This document shows, in pieces, positions 53,104 to 64,000 of a stretch of DNA of 64,000 nt; within the stretch, counting starts at the first letter, position 1, and every line of letters starts with the position of its first letter. Both the position numbers and the translations under genes were made by a program. Location: assembly GCF_001680005.1 (NCBI RefSeq), contig NC_033567.1, positions 310,001-374,000 of the forward strand, written 5' to 3'. The notes under the pieces were generated by a model. It saw only the letters and a program-made list of their open reading frames with translations. It was not told where the DNA came from and did not search any database. The DNA comes from Plasmodium coatneyi. Its lineage: Eukaryota; Apicomplexa; Aconoidasida; Haemosporida; Plasmodiidae.

Positions 53104-56100
53104 CTTGTCCCCCTACTATGATTTATGTCTTTGCGTGGGTATCAACGTGCGTATAGACGCGTGAATCGGGATACCCTTTCTGCGCGCCCTTCTGCCTATC
53201 TGCCTTCTCACTAGTGCGAAACGTATATCCTTGCACATATATATATGAACAGGCACATTTGTGCAAAGTGCTCATAAGCGTCTGCACACGTATCAGTTAC
53301 TGTCCCCCCAACTTCAATTCGTTCCGTCCATATTTTCGAAAGGGAAAGAACGAAACAATATATTTATGTCTCTAGGCGAAGCCCAAAGAGGGCATTCGCC
53401 TGGGATAATTTCAAAAAGGATGGCGAGCCAAATCTGTCACTACGAGGGTGACAACACAAGGACAACTTAAAAAGGCAAGCGCGTAAGAAACATAACAAAA
53501 ATTACGAGCATTAACAATGGTGTACATCACATATAGGAAGCTCATCCTTAGTAGCACAATAAAATTGCAACAAAAAAAAAGAATAGATGAATTCTTCGGA
53601 TAAAAACAAGAAGGGAAAAAAAAAAAAAAAGAAAAAGGCAAGTTAAGCAGGTTAAGAAGCTTAAAAAGAGAACATTACAGAAAAAATGTGTTCGTTCTTT
53701 TTTTATTCTTCTTTTTCCTTTTATTTATAAGCATTTTTTGACACATAAAAGTTTAATGAAAATAATGGACCATGGTGAAACAAAAATGTACTTCAGTACA
53801 CAAGCGAATACAGGCAGCAAAATGTACACACAATTGCATTCTTCACAATATGCATCCGCCTACGTATCACCGAGCAGTATACATACGAAACTTTTGAGGA
53901 GTTCCAGTAAATTCAAAACAAACATATATTCACATGTTCGTGAAATATATCTGCTGTTAATTCATCTTTCTCATCATTTTACACAAGTACATTCTTATTT
54001 TAATGCATTATTCCCGTTGGTATATACATTGAGGCACATGTACTTTTACGTGTACACGTACTGAATGATCCTTACTTTACACTTGTTCACATACACAATT
54101 ACGCAACAGGGGAGGTGTTCATATTAAATAATATAACACAAGAAAGTTTGGAAAAACACAGTTTTTTCTTTCTTTTTTCCCTTTTGTATATATATTAAAA
54201 AAATAAAAAAGAGAGAAAAATAAAATTGCCGCAATTTTGGCACATAATTTTCCATGAACTTTAAAAATTCCCACCCAAATTTTTATGTACGTATAATAGC
54301 AAAATATAGCAAGAAGGATTTAAAAAAAGAGAAATTTACGCTCTTCACATATATAAACACATTAAATTAAAAAATATACGCATAAATTTTAAATTAAAAA
54401 ATGCGGAAAATGAAGGGGCATCAGTGACACTCGAAACTTATTTCTTCATTTTTCCCCCTAAAGCAGAAATATGCAATAATACGTGTAGTGTTATAAGGGC
54501 TCACACCATTATGACAATTTTGGGGGGGGTTAAAAAAAAAATATTTGATATGATAAAAATGCGGCGGAAATGCGAAATACGTGCACTTAGCGTTTTAAAT
54601 GTATCATAATTAATTAAATGACGCCATGGCTCGTTACACAAAAGAGAATATACCAAGAAAATGCTTTTATAATATGTTTATTTTGCATGTGTAACGCATA
54701 CACTTGGCATACGCTCAACATACGCTTGGCATACACGTGGCATGCTCATACGCACAAAGTGGTATCAAAAAAATACGCATCCTTCAAAATGCAGCGAGCT
54801 CAAATGGGGTCTATCTACATGTGCGTGCATGCTTACAGAATTATATTCATGCGTTGTGTCACTTCTTCCGTGTGATACTACGAACTTGCTCATTTTTTTG
54901 AAGTACGAAAATTGTAAAGGATAAACAAAAATAAGGGCGCCATCAAAGGATGAACTTTAAAGGGGTGTAATTTAATGCGTGTTAAAAAAATGTGAGAGGG
55001 AAAATTAAAATTCAACTTAAAATAAAAACCGACCTGAAAATTAAAAAAAAGCCTACGTCAATTTCAAAATTAAAATAAGAATAAAAAAGGGAACAAAAAA
55101 GAAAATAACAAAGTGACAAAAGAAAAAACGTAACAGCCCTTTGCACATTCTTACGAACATTCATGCGTGCTGTACACCTTTTACATTTTTTTTAATGTGA
55201 ATGTGTAGGCAAAAAAAAATAATAAATAAATAAAATAAAATAAAAACGGCAGCACTATATACCCCAATACACCAATATTTTTTCCTCCGTACAAGCATTA
55301 AATTCTTGTGCACACTTTTGACATATCCCCACGCAGGTTATGTTTCCGAACAACTACACGTATTCATAAGTAGATCCCTTCATTTTACCGCTTAATTCTC
55401 CCGCTGAAAAGGGTTAAGAATTGTTAAACTTCATGTTCATAAGGAATCGAAATTTTTATTCCCTTTTACAATGTGCTCATTTCATTATAACGGAAAACAA
55501 AACCTTTTATGGAATATAAAAATATCCACAAGCAGATTTGAACGCATCCAAACATTGAGGGCACACCTCTTCGTCTGCCTTTCTAGCCACAACTATGTGG
55601 ACGAGTCAACTAGACATTCATCTAGCTAGCCTATCACTCAACAAAAATCGACTTATCATCCCTTTTGTTAATATTTTCCTACATAATAGAAATGCTAATG
55701 CAAAATAAATTAACAATACAGACATGCTTTTTGCGTCTGTTTTGTCATGAGTGTTCGCAAATAAGGACTTAAAAAAAAAAAAAATCACTGTTCAATGAGA
55801 ACCCCGCTTTAACCGGTAACACTCTCTCGGTAAAAATGTATTCATATATATTGGAACGCATATACGTGTATATACTTAAGCGCACGTTCATGTATACATG
55901 CGTATTCTTCAAACCTCGGTAAAAAGCGAATAGCATCAAGTAAAGACATAAAGCGGGTGAACGTGAAATGCGCCCCTCCACTACTTTAAAAAAGAACAAC
56001 ATATAGGAGGAATCCCCTGAATATTTCTCCAAGCGGTTCGTTTTCATACTAAATAGATAAACGCTGACGCAAAATGTTAAAAAAAAAAATTCTTTTATTA

Positions 56101-56417
56101 TAATCGAAATTACTGTTTGTCTAATTCGCCATCGAATGCGTATGGAGCAGGGAAAAAAAAAAAAAAAATGTACGTCAGAGGGTAATGTCTCCATATATAC
56201 ATAATTAAAAAAACTGCTATATGTATATAAAAAAAATGAGGAGTAGGAAAAAATCTGCTTGTCACAAAAGGCTTATAGATAGAAAGCACCTATGTTCTTC
56301 TAATTCCATTACCTTTTTTCGTCTTCTTAAAGAATAAAAGTAATGTGTAAAAAAGGCTAAAGGAAATACACTTATAAACATTATTTAAGCATAAACATTT
56401 CCTCATTCTTTTAAAAA
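53104..56417. other. Intergenic region between TRRAP and Psf3 (divergent)
   Basis: Both neighbours are transcribed outward, so promoters and leaders of the TRRAP and Psf3 genes are expected. I see several A and T runs, an 11-base tandem repeat at 54696-54739, and two minus-strand stretches with protein-like reading (55507-55595 and 55850-56195) that I could not build into a gene. Confidence 0.4.
54696..54739 (+). repeat. 11-bp minisatellite, four units
   Basis: Four adjacent 11-base units at 54696, 54707, 54718 and 54729 share the form GCATACRCTTG with one to three changes, and a partial fifth follows. It is non-coding. Confidence 0.7.
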
Positions 56418-57724
56418 ATGGAGGATGAAATTGTTTTGAGCGAAAAAGTAGAAGAACTAAAAAATTTGATATACGTGGATGATACCCCTTTCAATCATCT
56501 AGACTTCATGGTTAGGGATAGAACACCATGACCCTCCTCCTGCAACGATGTGTTTCTGGCTAAAACGAGTGTGCGCACATGCGTACGCTAGCGCCTGTCC
56601 ACATTTCCATACACTGTAACCGAACCCCCTTTTCGAACAAACTCGTTTAGAAGGTGCCATGCATCCCCTGCTGTGTCTTACCCGGCATGTCCTTCCTAAA
56701 CACGCGTGCACAGGAAGAACACAAAAATGGATATAGAAAAGATGAAGTAAACGTTTATTTTTTTTTCTCCTCTTTTGAAATAACTTGCAGAAAAAAAAAA
56801 AAGGTTCATTCGAAATGCGTGTTTTTGAGTATGCCCCGTATATACACATACTATCGACCTCCCTCTTCACCCCTTCTCCAAAGATCAACGAGACTGATGA
56901 GCTACAAGTCGAATACTTCTACGCAAAGAGGCTACACAGAAGCAGTTTAGTAAAAATAAAATTCCCCGAATGTTACGAAATGGCTGGAGCTCTTCTATCA
57001 GATGCAACAGCAGCATCCGTCGGAAATTTGACCCACCTCTATTTTGAATTAGGAACCGAATTATGCCACATGTTAAGCATAGAGAGATGAAAAATAATCA
57101 CCCCTTAGTTAACCTAATAAAAATGTGTCTCTATCATCCACAAAGGGTGCCTAAAGACGTTCACATATTGTTTATGCATTCTACGACATGTGTATTTTTT
57201 AAACTTTGCCTGATCTTAAAAATAATCAAGGGGTTCGCAGGACAGTTAATTAGAGCAGCCCTTTGGAAAATTACCCCACATATTGCTTCCTTCCAAATTC
57301 TATGTTGCAACACCCTCAGGCTACCCGAAAACGAATGGCCAGTGGAGAAGCTGGAAGAGCTCCTGCTGATCGCGGAAATGCGCAGAAGGGTTTATCTAAT
57401 GAAACATAATGACCAGGTGGACCAAACATACTTGGAAGGAATGACGTTCATGGAGAGGAAAAGTAAATCGAAAAATTCGAATGCAAAATGTGACCCGACG
57501 TTTGTTAGGGTGCGCGTACATATGCATTAGTATATACATTGGCATGTGCACCCCTTTGAAGCCATCCCCCGCTGCTTATATTTTAAAACACTGCACCTGT
57601 CATTCACTTCCATTTACCCCGCTTCAATTCAGTGTTCAATTCCTTCTCAAAGGGAACCGACGTAGACAAGCAAAAGGCGACATCGAACAGGAATATTTTT
57701 AACTTTTTTGAATTCGATTTATGA
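56418..57724 (+). CDS. PSF3: GINS complex subunit Psf3, four exons
   Basis: Psf3 is one of the four GINS subunits that, with Cdc45 and MCM2-7, form the replicative CMG helicase. Exons 56418-56510, 56791-57071, 57320-57503 and 57653-57724 join in phase (0, 2, 0) and give 209 residues, the normal Psf3 size (about 190-216). The family-typical central block is FYAKRLHRSSLVKIKFPECY followed by DATAASVGNLTHLYFELGTELC, corresponding to the segment where Psf3 has a hydrophobic strand, 'VELP' and a 'FY.FG..L' helix. The C-terminal helix contains LPENEWPVEKLEELLLIAEM, and the protein ends NIFNFFEFDL. Donors are unusual: three are GTTAGG or GTTAAG. The exon 3 acceptor was chosen because it restores phase after a polypyrimidine stretch; alternatives at 57146 or 57254 also fit phase. 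The family call is good; the exon 3 boundary is moderate. Confidence 0.7.
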
Positions 57725-58318
57725 TCACTTCCTGCGTTAAAAAAAACGCCTTTTTTAAACGAACACATCTGATCGATTAGTGGATGAGGAAGTCCTTGAC
57801 CAGTTCATTTGCTCACCGCCCCCATTTGTTAATCCGTCTCATTATTTGCCGCACCAACACATTACTTTTATGATCATCATTACCATTATAATTATTAAAT
57901 GTATTATATTATATCTGTTGATTATTATAAATACTATTCTTATTATTATCCTTATTAACCTTATTTCTGTCATTATTTCACCTTTTGAATATTTTTTCCG
58001 CCTATTCGGCGCAGCTGCCAACCCGTTTTCATTTGTCCTTAAACTTATAAAACGCTTTTAAGGCCTTTTTAAGTCAAACGAAAAAAAAAAAAATGTGTTT
58101 ATACGTGCGACTAGCAAAAATGGAAAGCATGGAGTTGCAAAGGTGCAAAGTTTTAGCCCGCCCCCACCTTTCCCCAATTGTGTGTACTCAGCATACAAAA
58201 AAAAAAAAAAAACAGCAAAATATTCAAGGCACCCATTAAAGCATCACAATCGGGGAAATATATTTATATACATATATGGGTACCTATTTTTAGCCCAATG
58301 CTAACCTGTTTAGTTCCT
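57725..58318. other. Convergent intergenic region
   Basis: A spacer between the Psf3 and CAP-H 3' ends. It has (ATT)n-like sequence around 57870-57960 and A runs at 58081-58093 and 58197-58212. No gene is seen. Confidence 0.55.
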
Positions 58319-61300
58319 TCAATTTTCAAGCATCAGCACGTCATCGGGCTTAACATGGTACTCCACGGGCAGCCCGTAGTGAACGTAGAAGTTGTCCTCG
58401 TTCGGTATTTTCTCCAGAAGTAATTCTAAAAGGTCAAAATGAAGGGAAAGAAAAACAATTGTGCCAACATTTGGGGCGTACAAACTGACATGAATAAGCA
58501 AATATAAGGATGCCAAAAGAGTGGAATACGAACCCCCCTGGAATTCTCCCCTCGGAGACACGTCACCTTCGATTACATTTATTTGCAGCCTTTTTTTTTA
58601 CTCCGCCTTTTTCGCGAATTCGAATATCTTACCTTGGTCGTTGCACGTGTACAGCAGGCACACGAAGAGCATATGGATGGATGTGCCGTTCACCTCTGCT
58701 GGGTTCATCTTTGATTTGGTCTGCGGGGAGGGGAAGCATTTGGGTGGCAGTATGCACGTGAATGCAGCAACGTCAAAGCGCATATAGATACGCATGCACA
58801 ACGAAAGGCACATCTTACCGCGTTGATAATGTCCTTAAAAGTTGTCGTCTTTTCCTCAACGTAGGGCACAATCTAAGCGTATGTGGAAAGGGGGGAAAAA
58901 AATAAGGGGCAATTGCAGTTCGTTCGTGAAAACGTATTCACTAACTACCGCATTGGTGGTGTTAATTCCTACGCTAACTCACCTGGTCGTTCTGCTGCGT
59001 TTGACCCTGCGTGTCACTCGCCTCTTTCCCTGCGGGCTTCACAATGTCACACAAAATTTTTTTTATTTTTGAGACATCCACAAATTTTGCTACATTTTCC
59101 ATGTTCGGATTTCCAAGTGTGCTGCCTCGTGAGACGCTTTGACGAAGCTGCAGAGCAGACACATTCTCATTCTTGCTGCCCTGCTTGGATAAATTATTTT
59201 CATTTTCGTTCTGCCATATATCCTCAAAATCCATGTTATAGAATTTATCGATGGCGTCATTTAGTCCCTCCTGCATGTGACAATCCTGGTGGTCATCCAT
59301 GTGGTCTGGAAACATGCTTTCCATATTTTTGCCTTCTGCGTAGTTCATTAAACCCATGTCGTTTGTCACAAAATCGGAGTTCACTTCGTCCAGAACGACA
59401 TTTAATTTAAGACCTCCACTGTAGTCACTCCTTGTTATCATTGCCGCTTTGGAAAACTTCATAATTCTATCGGTAACCGTGTTGACGCAATTAATGCAGT
59501 TATCCTTCGTTTCAAATATGTAGGAAGTTTGGTCGATGGAAAAAAGGGCATTCGACACGTACTTCTTTTTTTCCTTCTTCCATAAATCATACGTAGATAA
59601 TTCTACGTCATTTATTTCTTTATACAAATTTTCAAAATCGATAAGTGACACATCGAAGGAAGCTTTCACTTTCTTCTGCACTATGGACTGTAGTACCATG
59701 TGCTGCTTATTCTTATGAGTCCCCTTCGCTATATCCATTAGGTTCCTAAAATTCCCATGGGCTATTAACTTACTAGGAACATAATAATGGTAATTAAATT
59801 TGTTATTTACGTCTATCGCATTAAGCCTGTTTTCGAAAGTCATCACATTGCGGTTCCAGAGAGTGTCTTCATCTGGAATGGTTGATATGAGACCTTTTCT
59901 CGTGGGACTTCCTCCTTGGTTTTTAAAAAATAAGGTATTTTGTGTACTCATGGGGAAGTTCCCCCCTAGGGAATTCATTAGACTGAAATCTTTATTTTCA
60001 CTCTTCATCAGTTCTGGTAAGGGAAGCCCCGTCATTGTGTTACTTCCTTGCTGAAAGGATAAAATGCTTTGCGAATAATTTAAATTATTTCCTATACAAT
60101 CGTTTAAATTCATATTATCAAAAGCTAGCGATTCTTGCATGACATTTTCTATGTTCAAATCTTCTATTTTGTAATCATTGAAATGCATACTGTTGTTGTT
60201 TACACTGCTGTTCAGCGTCCTTCCATCGTTCACACTTGCGTTATTAAAATCGCTGTCGTCTAGTAAATTATCCATTATGTCATTTCCACCTAGACTTAGT
60301 GCCATGTTATTTTTAGCACCTTCCCCCGGGTAGTAGTCCCCCTTAAGCATCCTCATATTTTCCCCCTCACCCAAATTGTAGTCATACCTACTGTCATCAT
60401 CATCCTCATCGTCGTCGTTATCATCGTTGCCCAGCTCGCCATCTTCCAATTCCTTCGAATCCGATCTCTTCATTTTGTGCTTACTTATTTCCGCCTTAAA
60501 ATAATCCAACTCGGGGCAAATGCTCAAACTGTTAAAGTCTTCACTTCCCGCACGGAATAGGATATCCCTCAATACGTCAGAATTGAGAAACAACTTTCTC
60601 TTGTAACACTTCACCATTAGGTCACTGCAATCATTATCGTTGCTGCTGCTAGTTCGTGCCATAAGGGACGATTTGCTACTCATTTTTGTAGGAACTGCCT
60701 CTTCATCCACCCCTTCCTCATTCGCCTCCTCCATTTTTTTCCTCTTCTTATATTCACACGCGTCTATATCCCCATCAAACTGTATAGACAAATCGTTATT
60801 CAAAATTAAGTTCGGCAACAAATAACTATTACCAGACGAATGATCATACGTACTGTTCAATTTTAAAAAAAAAGTGTCAACCGATATATTTGACACGGTA
60901 ACAGAATCCATGGTAATATCCGACGATTTGGCTAAAGTAGACGACTCTTGCAAAAATTCTAACTTCCTTTTCTTCGCTTTTCTATTCGATATTTCATTCG
61001 CATTTTTTTTTTCTTCTACCAATTCTTCATTCCCTTCACCCTGCTTTGCTATATTCATATTGCTTAAAAAATTATACGTCTGGTCATAAATGGCTTCCAC
61101 TCTGTACCCATACACTTTCGTAGCTCCCTCAATCGCCTTAGATGCTCTTGTGAAGGACAGATTGAAATCCCCCGTTTCCAACATTTCATCGTTTAGCTCT
61201 TCATTTATTTCTTCATCATTTAGATTTACTAAATCTTCCAAATGGTCAATAATCCTTATGTCGAATGCGTTCCTTGTGCATATCTTATTATGGGACAGTG

Positions 61301-61520
61301 CTACCATGCAGTTTTTAAAAACTTCATTTATTTCCTTCACCTTCGTTTTGTCACACTTGTCCACATGATCCTTCTGATCAGCATCATTATTTTTGTTATT
61401 TAAAAAGGACAGCCTTCTTATGTTCTTGTTAAATTCTATGGGCTTTTTAAAAAGGTTTTCATTTTCATTTATCCTCGATAGGTTGGCCCCCGCTTTTGTG
61501 TTAACTCCCAGCTTCTTCAT
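58319..61520 (-). CDS. CAP-H: Condensin complex subunit 2 (CAP-H / Barren kleisin), four exons
   Basis: CAP-H is the kleisin that closes the SMC2-SMC4 ring of condensin I. Exons 58983-61520, 58819-58872, 58633-58720 and 58319-58425 join in phases 0, 0 and 1 and give 928 residues. The N-terminal block carries the family signature: KICTRNAFDIRIIDHLEDL (about residues 79-97), then FNLSFTRASKAIEGATKVYGYRVEAI, matching the Barren 'NTKNAF..LIDYM' and 'ASTKIYAVRVD' segments. The middle is Asn/Asp-rich with an acidic run DDNDDDEDDDD. The C-terminal winged-helix part that binds SMC4 is spread over the small exons: IVPYVEEKTTTFKDIINA, then EVNGTSIHMLFVCLLYTCNDQ and ELLLEKIPNEDNFYVHYG. Reading only the long first exon would lose this SMC-binding end. 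The first ATG at 61520 is chosen. Confidence 0.88.
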
Positions 61521-62562
61521 TCTTTCACTTCTCCGTGTTGGCGTGTTGAGGGTGTCTAGGTATATGCCGAACGATCAACCGTTGCACCCACGGGAGCATA
61601 TTCTCAAATGGGTCAAGAAGAACACCCTTCCACCCAGTGCCAAGTTTGTATTTCTTCAGACGTTCTGCTGATCCGTTTGACCTCCCTACACGGATGTGGT
61701 TCAAAAGGTTAGTTACCCCTTTGGCAGACAAAAAGCTTTCCTTAATTTTGCAACGAAAAAAAGGATAAAAAAAATGTCAACTCGTGAGCTGCTTAATGCG
61801 GATGCGTCATAGAAAAATATTTACACACCCCTTAAAAATGTTCAATTTTCTTTTCATCATTCGCTTGTCAAATAAATGCATGTCTGAAAATCTTCACCTC
61901 CTCATATGCACTAAAAAAGGAAAGTGCTCTTATGTAAACGTGGGTAACCACCTACGATACAAACACGTGCTGTTACTTATTCACTGCTGTTCCATACTTT
62001 TGTCTTTTCGTTCCTCGTCATTCCAGAGGTGTTTAATTTTTGCTTATACGGAGAGTCGAATCACGCGTATGTGTAGTTCATCACATAGGCATGTGTACAC
62101 ATGCAAATCCACATGCACAACAATGACTCGACGTCAGCGCGAAGAGTCATTTTCCGAGTTTAAATGTGGCTAACTCGAATATACTTTTGCACATGCTTCA
62201 TTTTTGTGTTACATCACCCGGCAGAAAGTTCAAAATGGACGAATGATGAGCGGTAAGAGAAATTTTTCCCACAAAGTAAAAAAAAAATGATAAATAAATT
62301 TAAAAATTGCCAAAACGGGGTTTTTCCTTCAAATATTACAAGCGCAAAATGGCCCATAAACTTGTACACCTTCCGTTAGTGGATAATTTTTTTTTTTTTT
62401 CCACTTTCGTCAATGCATGTATTCGTTCACATATCCTTCGTTGTGCGCATTTTTACACGCGTAGTCTTCTTATTTTTATTTCCCCACTCATTTTCCACTT
62501 ATCCTTTTTGTCCTTAACCCTCTAGCAATTTTAACCAGTTTATGCAAAATCGAAGTAACCTC

Positions 62563-62587
62563 AAAAAAAAAAAAAAAAAAAAAAAAA
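62563..62587 (+). repeat. Poly(A) tract of 25 bases
   Basis: An uninterrupted A run in the CAP-H / ligase intergenic region. Confidence 0.8.
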
Positions 62588-63005
62588 CGCTTAACAAATC
62601 AACGCGATATTCTTCTTGAAAAGTATTTTTTGTTTTACGCGCCTGAGTAAACGCCAGATCGAACTCCGCTTGACTTCTTCCCCAAACCAGACAAAACGGA
62701 CGCGCACATAAGTATACATATATGCTGTCGTACGTAGCTCCTTTTCGCAGTAATTTCGCACAGAAAACAACCTCAAAGCGATTTTCAGATAAGGCCTTTC
62801 ATGCAGTTATATATTTCCCCCCCACATACGATGATCTCATGCGCGAAGCAAACGACTAACAGCCGACTCTGTTGTGCCTCGTCCTTTCTCCAACGTACCA
62901 ATAATTGAAGAGACACCAAAGGGGGCACTATATTTTTTTAAAACCATGCGCCGTATTCAAAAGTTCCCTTCAGGCAATATATGCGCTGAGTTATTATGCC
63001 AGAAC

Positions 63006-63009
<4 letters not shown>

Positions 63010-63034
<25 letters not shown>
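63010..63034 (+). repeat. Poly(A) tract of 25 bases
   Basis: An uninterrupted A run about 700 bases downstream of the ligase gene stop (minus-strand gene). Confidence 0.8.
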
Positions 63035-63037
<3 letters not shown>

Positions 63038-63714
63038 GACCACACGCATTCCTTTTATGTTCAATAAGTATATGTAATCAAATGGCCGTGCGGCCAACAT
63101 TATGTAAGACGAGCTGGCGATATATTAGCGAGGGTATGCAGAAACGCCTCCGCCAGTGCGTGAGTAATTTCTCTGGGGAAAAATTCATTCGGAAAATGAC
63201 ATAAAATACAAACATGCTCAACGAATGATGCGCCAAAAGGAAAAAAAAAGAAAACGAAAATACGATAAAAAAAGGTTAGACAAATGGGACGTAAAGAACT
63301 AAACTCGCATTTTTTATCCATTCGGGTGGAATGACAAAAATGCGTTCACGTAATGCTGTCAATGTGGTAGGTAGGATTCGCGTGGTGGATGCAAGCAGCT
63401 ATGCTTATATCACCCCTATGACACAGAAATAAATGCCACAGTTCGTTGTTACCGCTCTGCAATTTTCGCATTGGCCAAAATGAACACAGGAAAACTTCGT
63501 ATTGGTGTACCCAAATTATTCTCATTCCTTGCTCACATTCAATGTACATATTTGTAAATGTGGCGACATGGGTGTGGGTATGCCCTGAGGGGACTTCACC
63601 CCTGCTATGAGGAATAAACTCCAAGCAGGAGCAATTAAACGGGTACACTTTTCTGGCGACATTCCTCCATAACAACATACGAGCAACTGCCTCGAAGGAG
63701 GCTACCCCCTAACC

Positions 63715-64000
63715 TCATTCACTTTCACTTTCCTCATTAAAGTCGTTTTTATTCTTGTTGTAAGTGAACTGTGCCTCGTACAAGTCAACAATCTGCTGCG
63801 ACGTGGTGGCCTGCTCCGCATTTTTATCATCCCTGAGCCTCAGAAACCTCGGAAAACGCAAACCAATTCCCTTGTCATCGGAATAAACCCCGATGGCTGC
63901 GGTATGCACAGGCGAGAGGGACAAGTCTGCCGCCTTAACTTCCCATACGTAGTGTGCGTCAAACCACACGTCAGGATTTAACTTATCTGAAACTTCGTAA
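63715..64000 (-). CDS. LIG1: DNA ligase I, C-terminal end (partial at window edge)
   Basis: This is the 3' end of an ATP-dependent DNA ligase that seals Okazaki fragments. About 95 residues are visible, with the N-terminal part beyond 64000. The OB-fold end of the ligase is clear: DVWFDAHYVWEVKAADLSLS, then GIGLRFPRFLRLRDDK and EQATTSQQIVDLY, which are near-invariant in eukaryotic ligase I (the 'VWEV.AADLS', 'SLRFPRF.R.R.DK' and 'EQATT' elements). The protein ends in an acidic EESESE tail at a TGA (63715-63717). The catalytic lysine and the N-terminal PCNA-binding region are outside the window. Confidence 0.93.
   Translation of the reverse strand, partial: YEVSDKLNPDVWFDAHYVWEVKAADLSLSPVHTAAIGVYSDDKGIGLRFPRFLRLRDDKNAEQATTSQQIVDLYEAQFTYNKNKNDFNEESESE

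Larger units (their letters stand above)
61521..63714. other. Intergenic region between CAP-H and DNA ligase I
   Basis: It holds the promoter side of CAP-H and the 3' side of the ligase gene, both on the minus strand. There are two long A runs (62563-62587, 63010-63034). A few frames of 70-130 codons are present but cysteine- and serine-rich with no motif, and I do not call them. Confidence 0.45.

Noticed and set aside
62040..62070. GAGTCGAATCACGCG resembling a tRNA T-loop
   Set aside because: No matching acceptor, D-arm or anticodon stem can be folded around it.
61784..62173. Plus-strand frame of 129 codons
   Set aside because: Composition is Cys/Ser/His-rich with no motif, and it lies in an intergenic region with simple sequence.
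1..64000. CRISPR arrays, insertion sequences, transposases, subtelomeric variant-gene families
   Set aside because: None of their signatures (regular spaced repeats, transposase motifs, PIR/RIF-like or export motifs) is visible.

Overview
The window looks like nuclear chromosomal DNA of a malaria parasite (Plasmodium), most likely from the vivax/knowlesi/cynomolgi group. The evidence is: moderately AT-rich DNA with long poly(A)/poly(T) runs between genes; Asn/Lys/Ser-rich low-complexity inserts inside otherwise recognisable proteins; very long uninterrupted reading frames next to genes cut by small GT-AG introns; and a gene order (VAMP7, Na+/H+ exchanger, giant protein, CAP-H, DNA ligase I) that, from memory, resembles the left part of P. 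falciparum chromosome 13. Species cannot be fixed from the sequence alone.

Layout. 0.5-1.8 kb (-): five-exon longin R-SNARE of the VAMP7 type. 3.0-4.0 kb (+): homologue of Abitram/FAM206A. 5.3-8.4 kb (-): LisH/TBL1-like protein whose WD40 half is replaced by Asn/Ser-rich sequence. 8.4-12.6 kb: mostly non-coding, with one weak three-exon candidate at 11.75-12.41 kb. 12.6-18.0 kb (-): two-exon Na+/H+ exchanger. 18.0-20.5 kb: unresolved small exons on the minus strand that may form a membrane protein gene. 20.9-21.5 kb (+): small two-exon membrane protein. 23.0-26.4 kb (+): five-exon protein with degenerate FKBP-like repeats and TPRs. 27.0-53.1 kb (-): a single 26-kb reading frame of 8692 codons that I identify as a Tra1/TRRAP homologue (PIKK-family pseudokinase with FAT and FATC). 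56.4-57.7 kb (+): four-exon GINS subunit Psf3. 58.3-61.5 kb (-): four-exon condensin subunit CAP-H. 63.7-64.0 kb (-): 3' end of DNA ligase I, cut by the window edge.

Functionally the window is a core housekeeping block: membrane traffic (VAMP7), ion and pH balance (NHE), transcription co-regulation (TRRAP, possibly the TBL1-like and Abitram-like proteins) and replication or chromosome structure (Psf3, CAP-H, ligase I). Nothing suggests an operon, mobile element, CRISPR array or subtelomeric gene family. The most notable object is the giant TRRAP. Next are the WD40-less TBL1-like protein, the FKBP-TPR protein and the Abitram homologue, which would be easy to leave as 'conserved, unknown function'. 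Exon joins were built by eye from GT-AG sites and reading phase; none has transcript support here.
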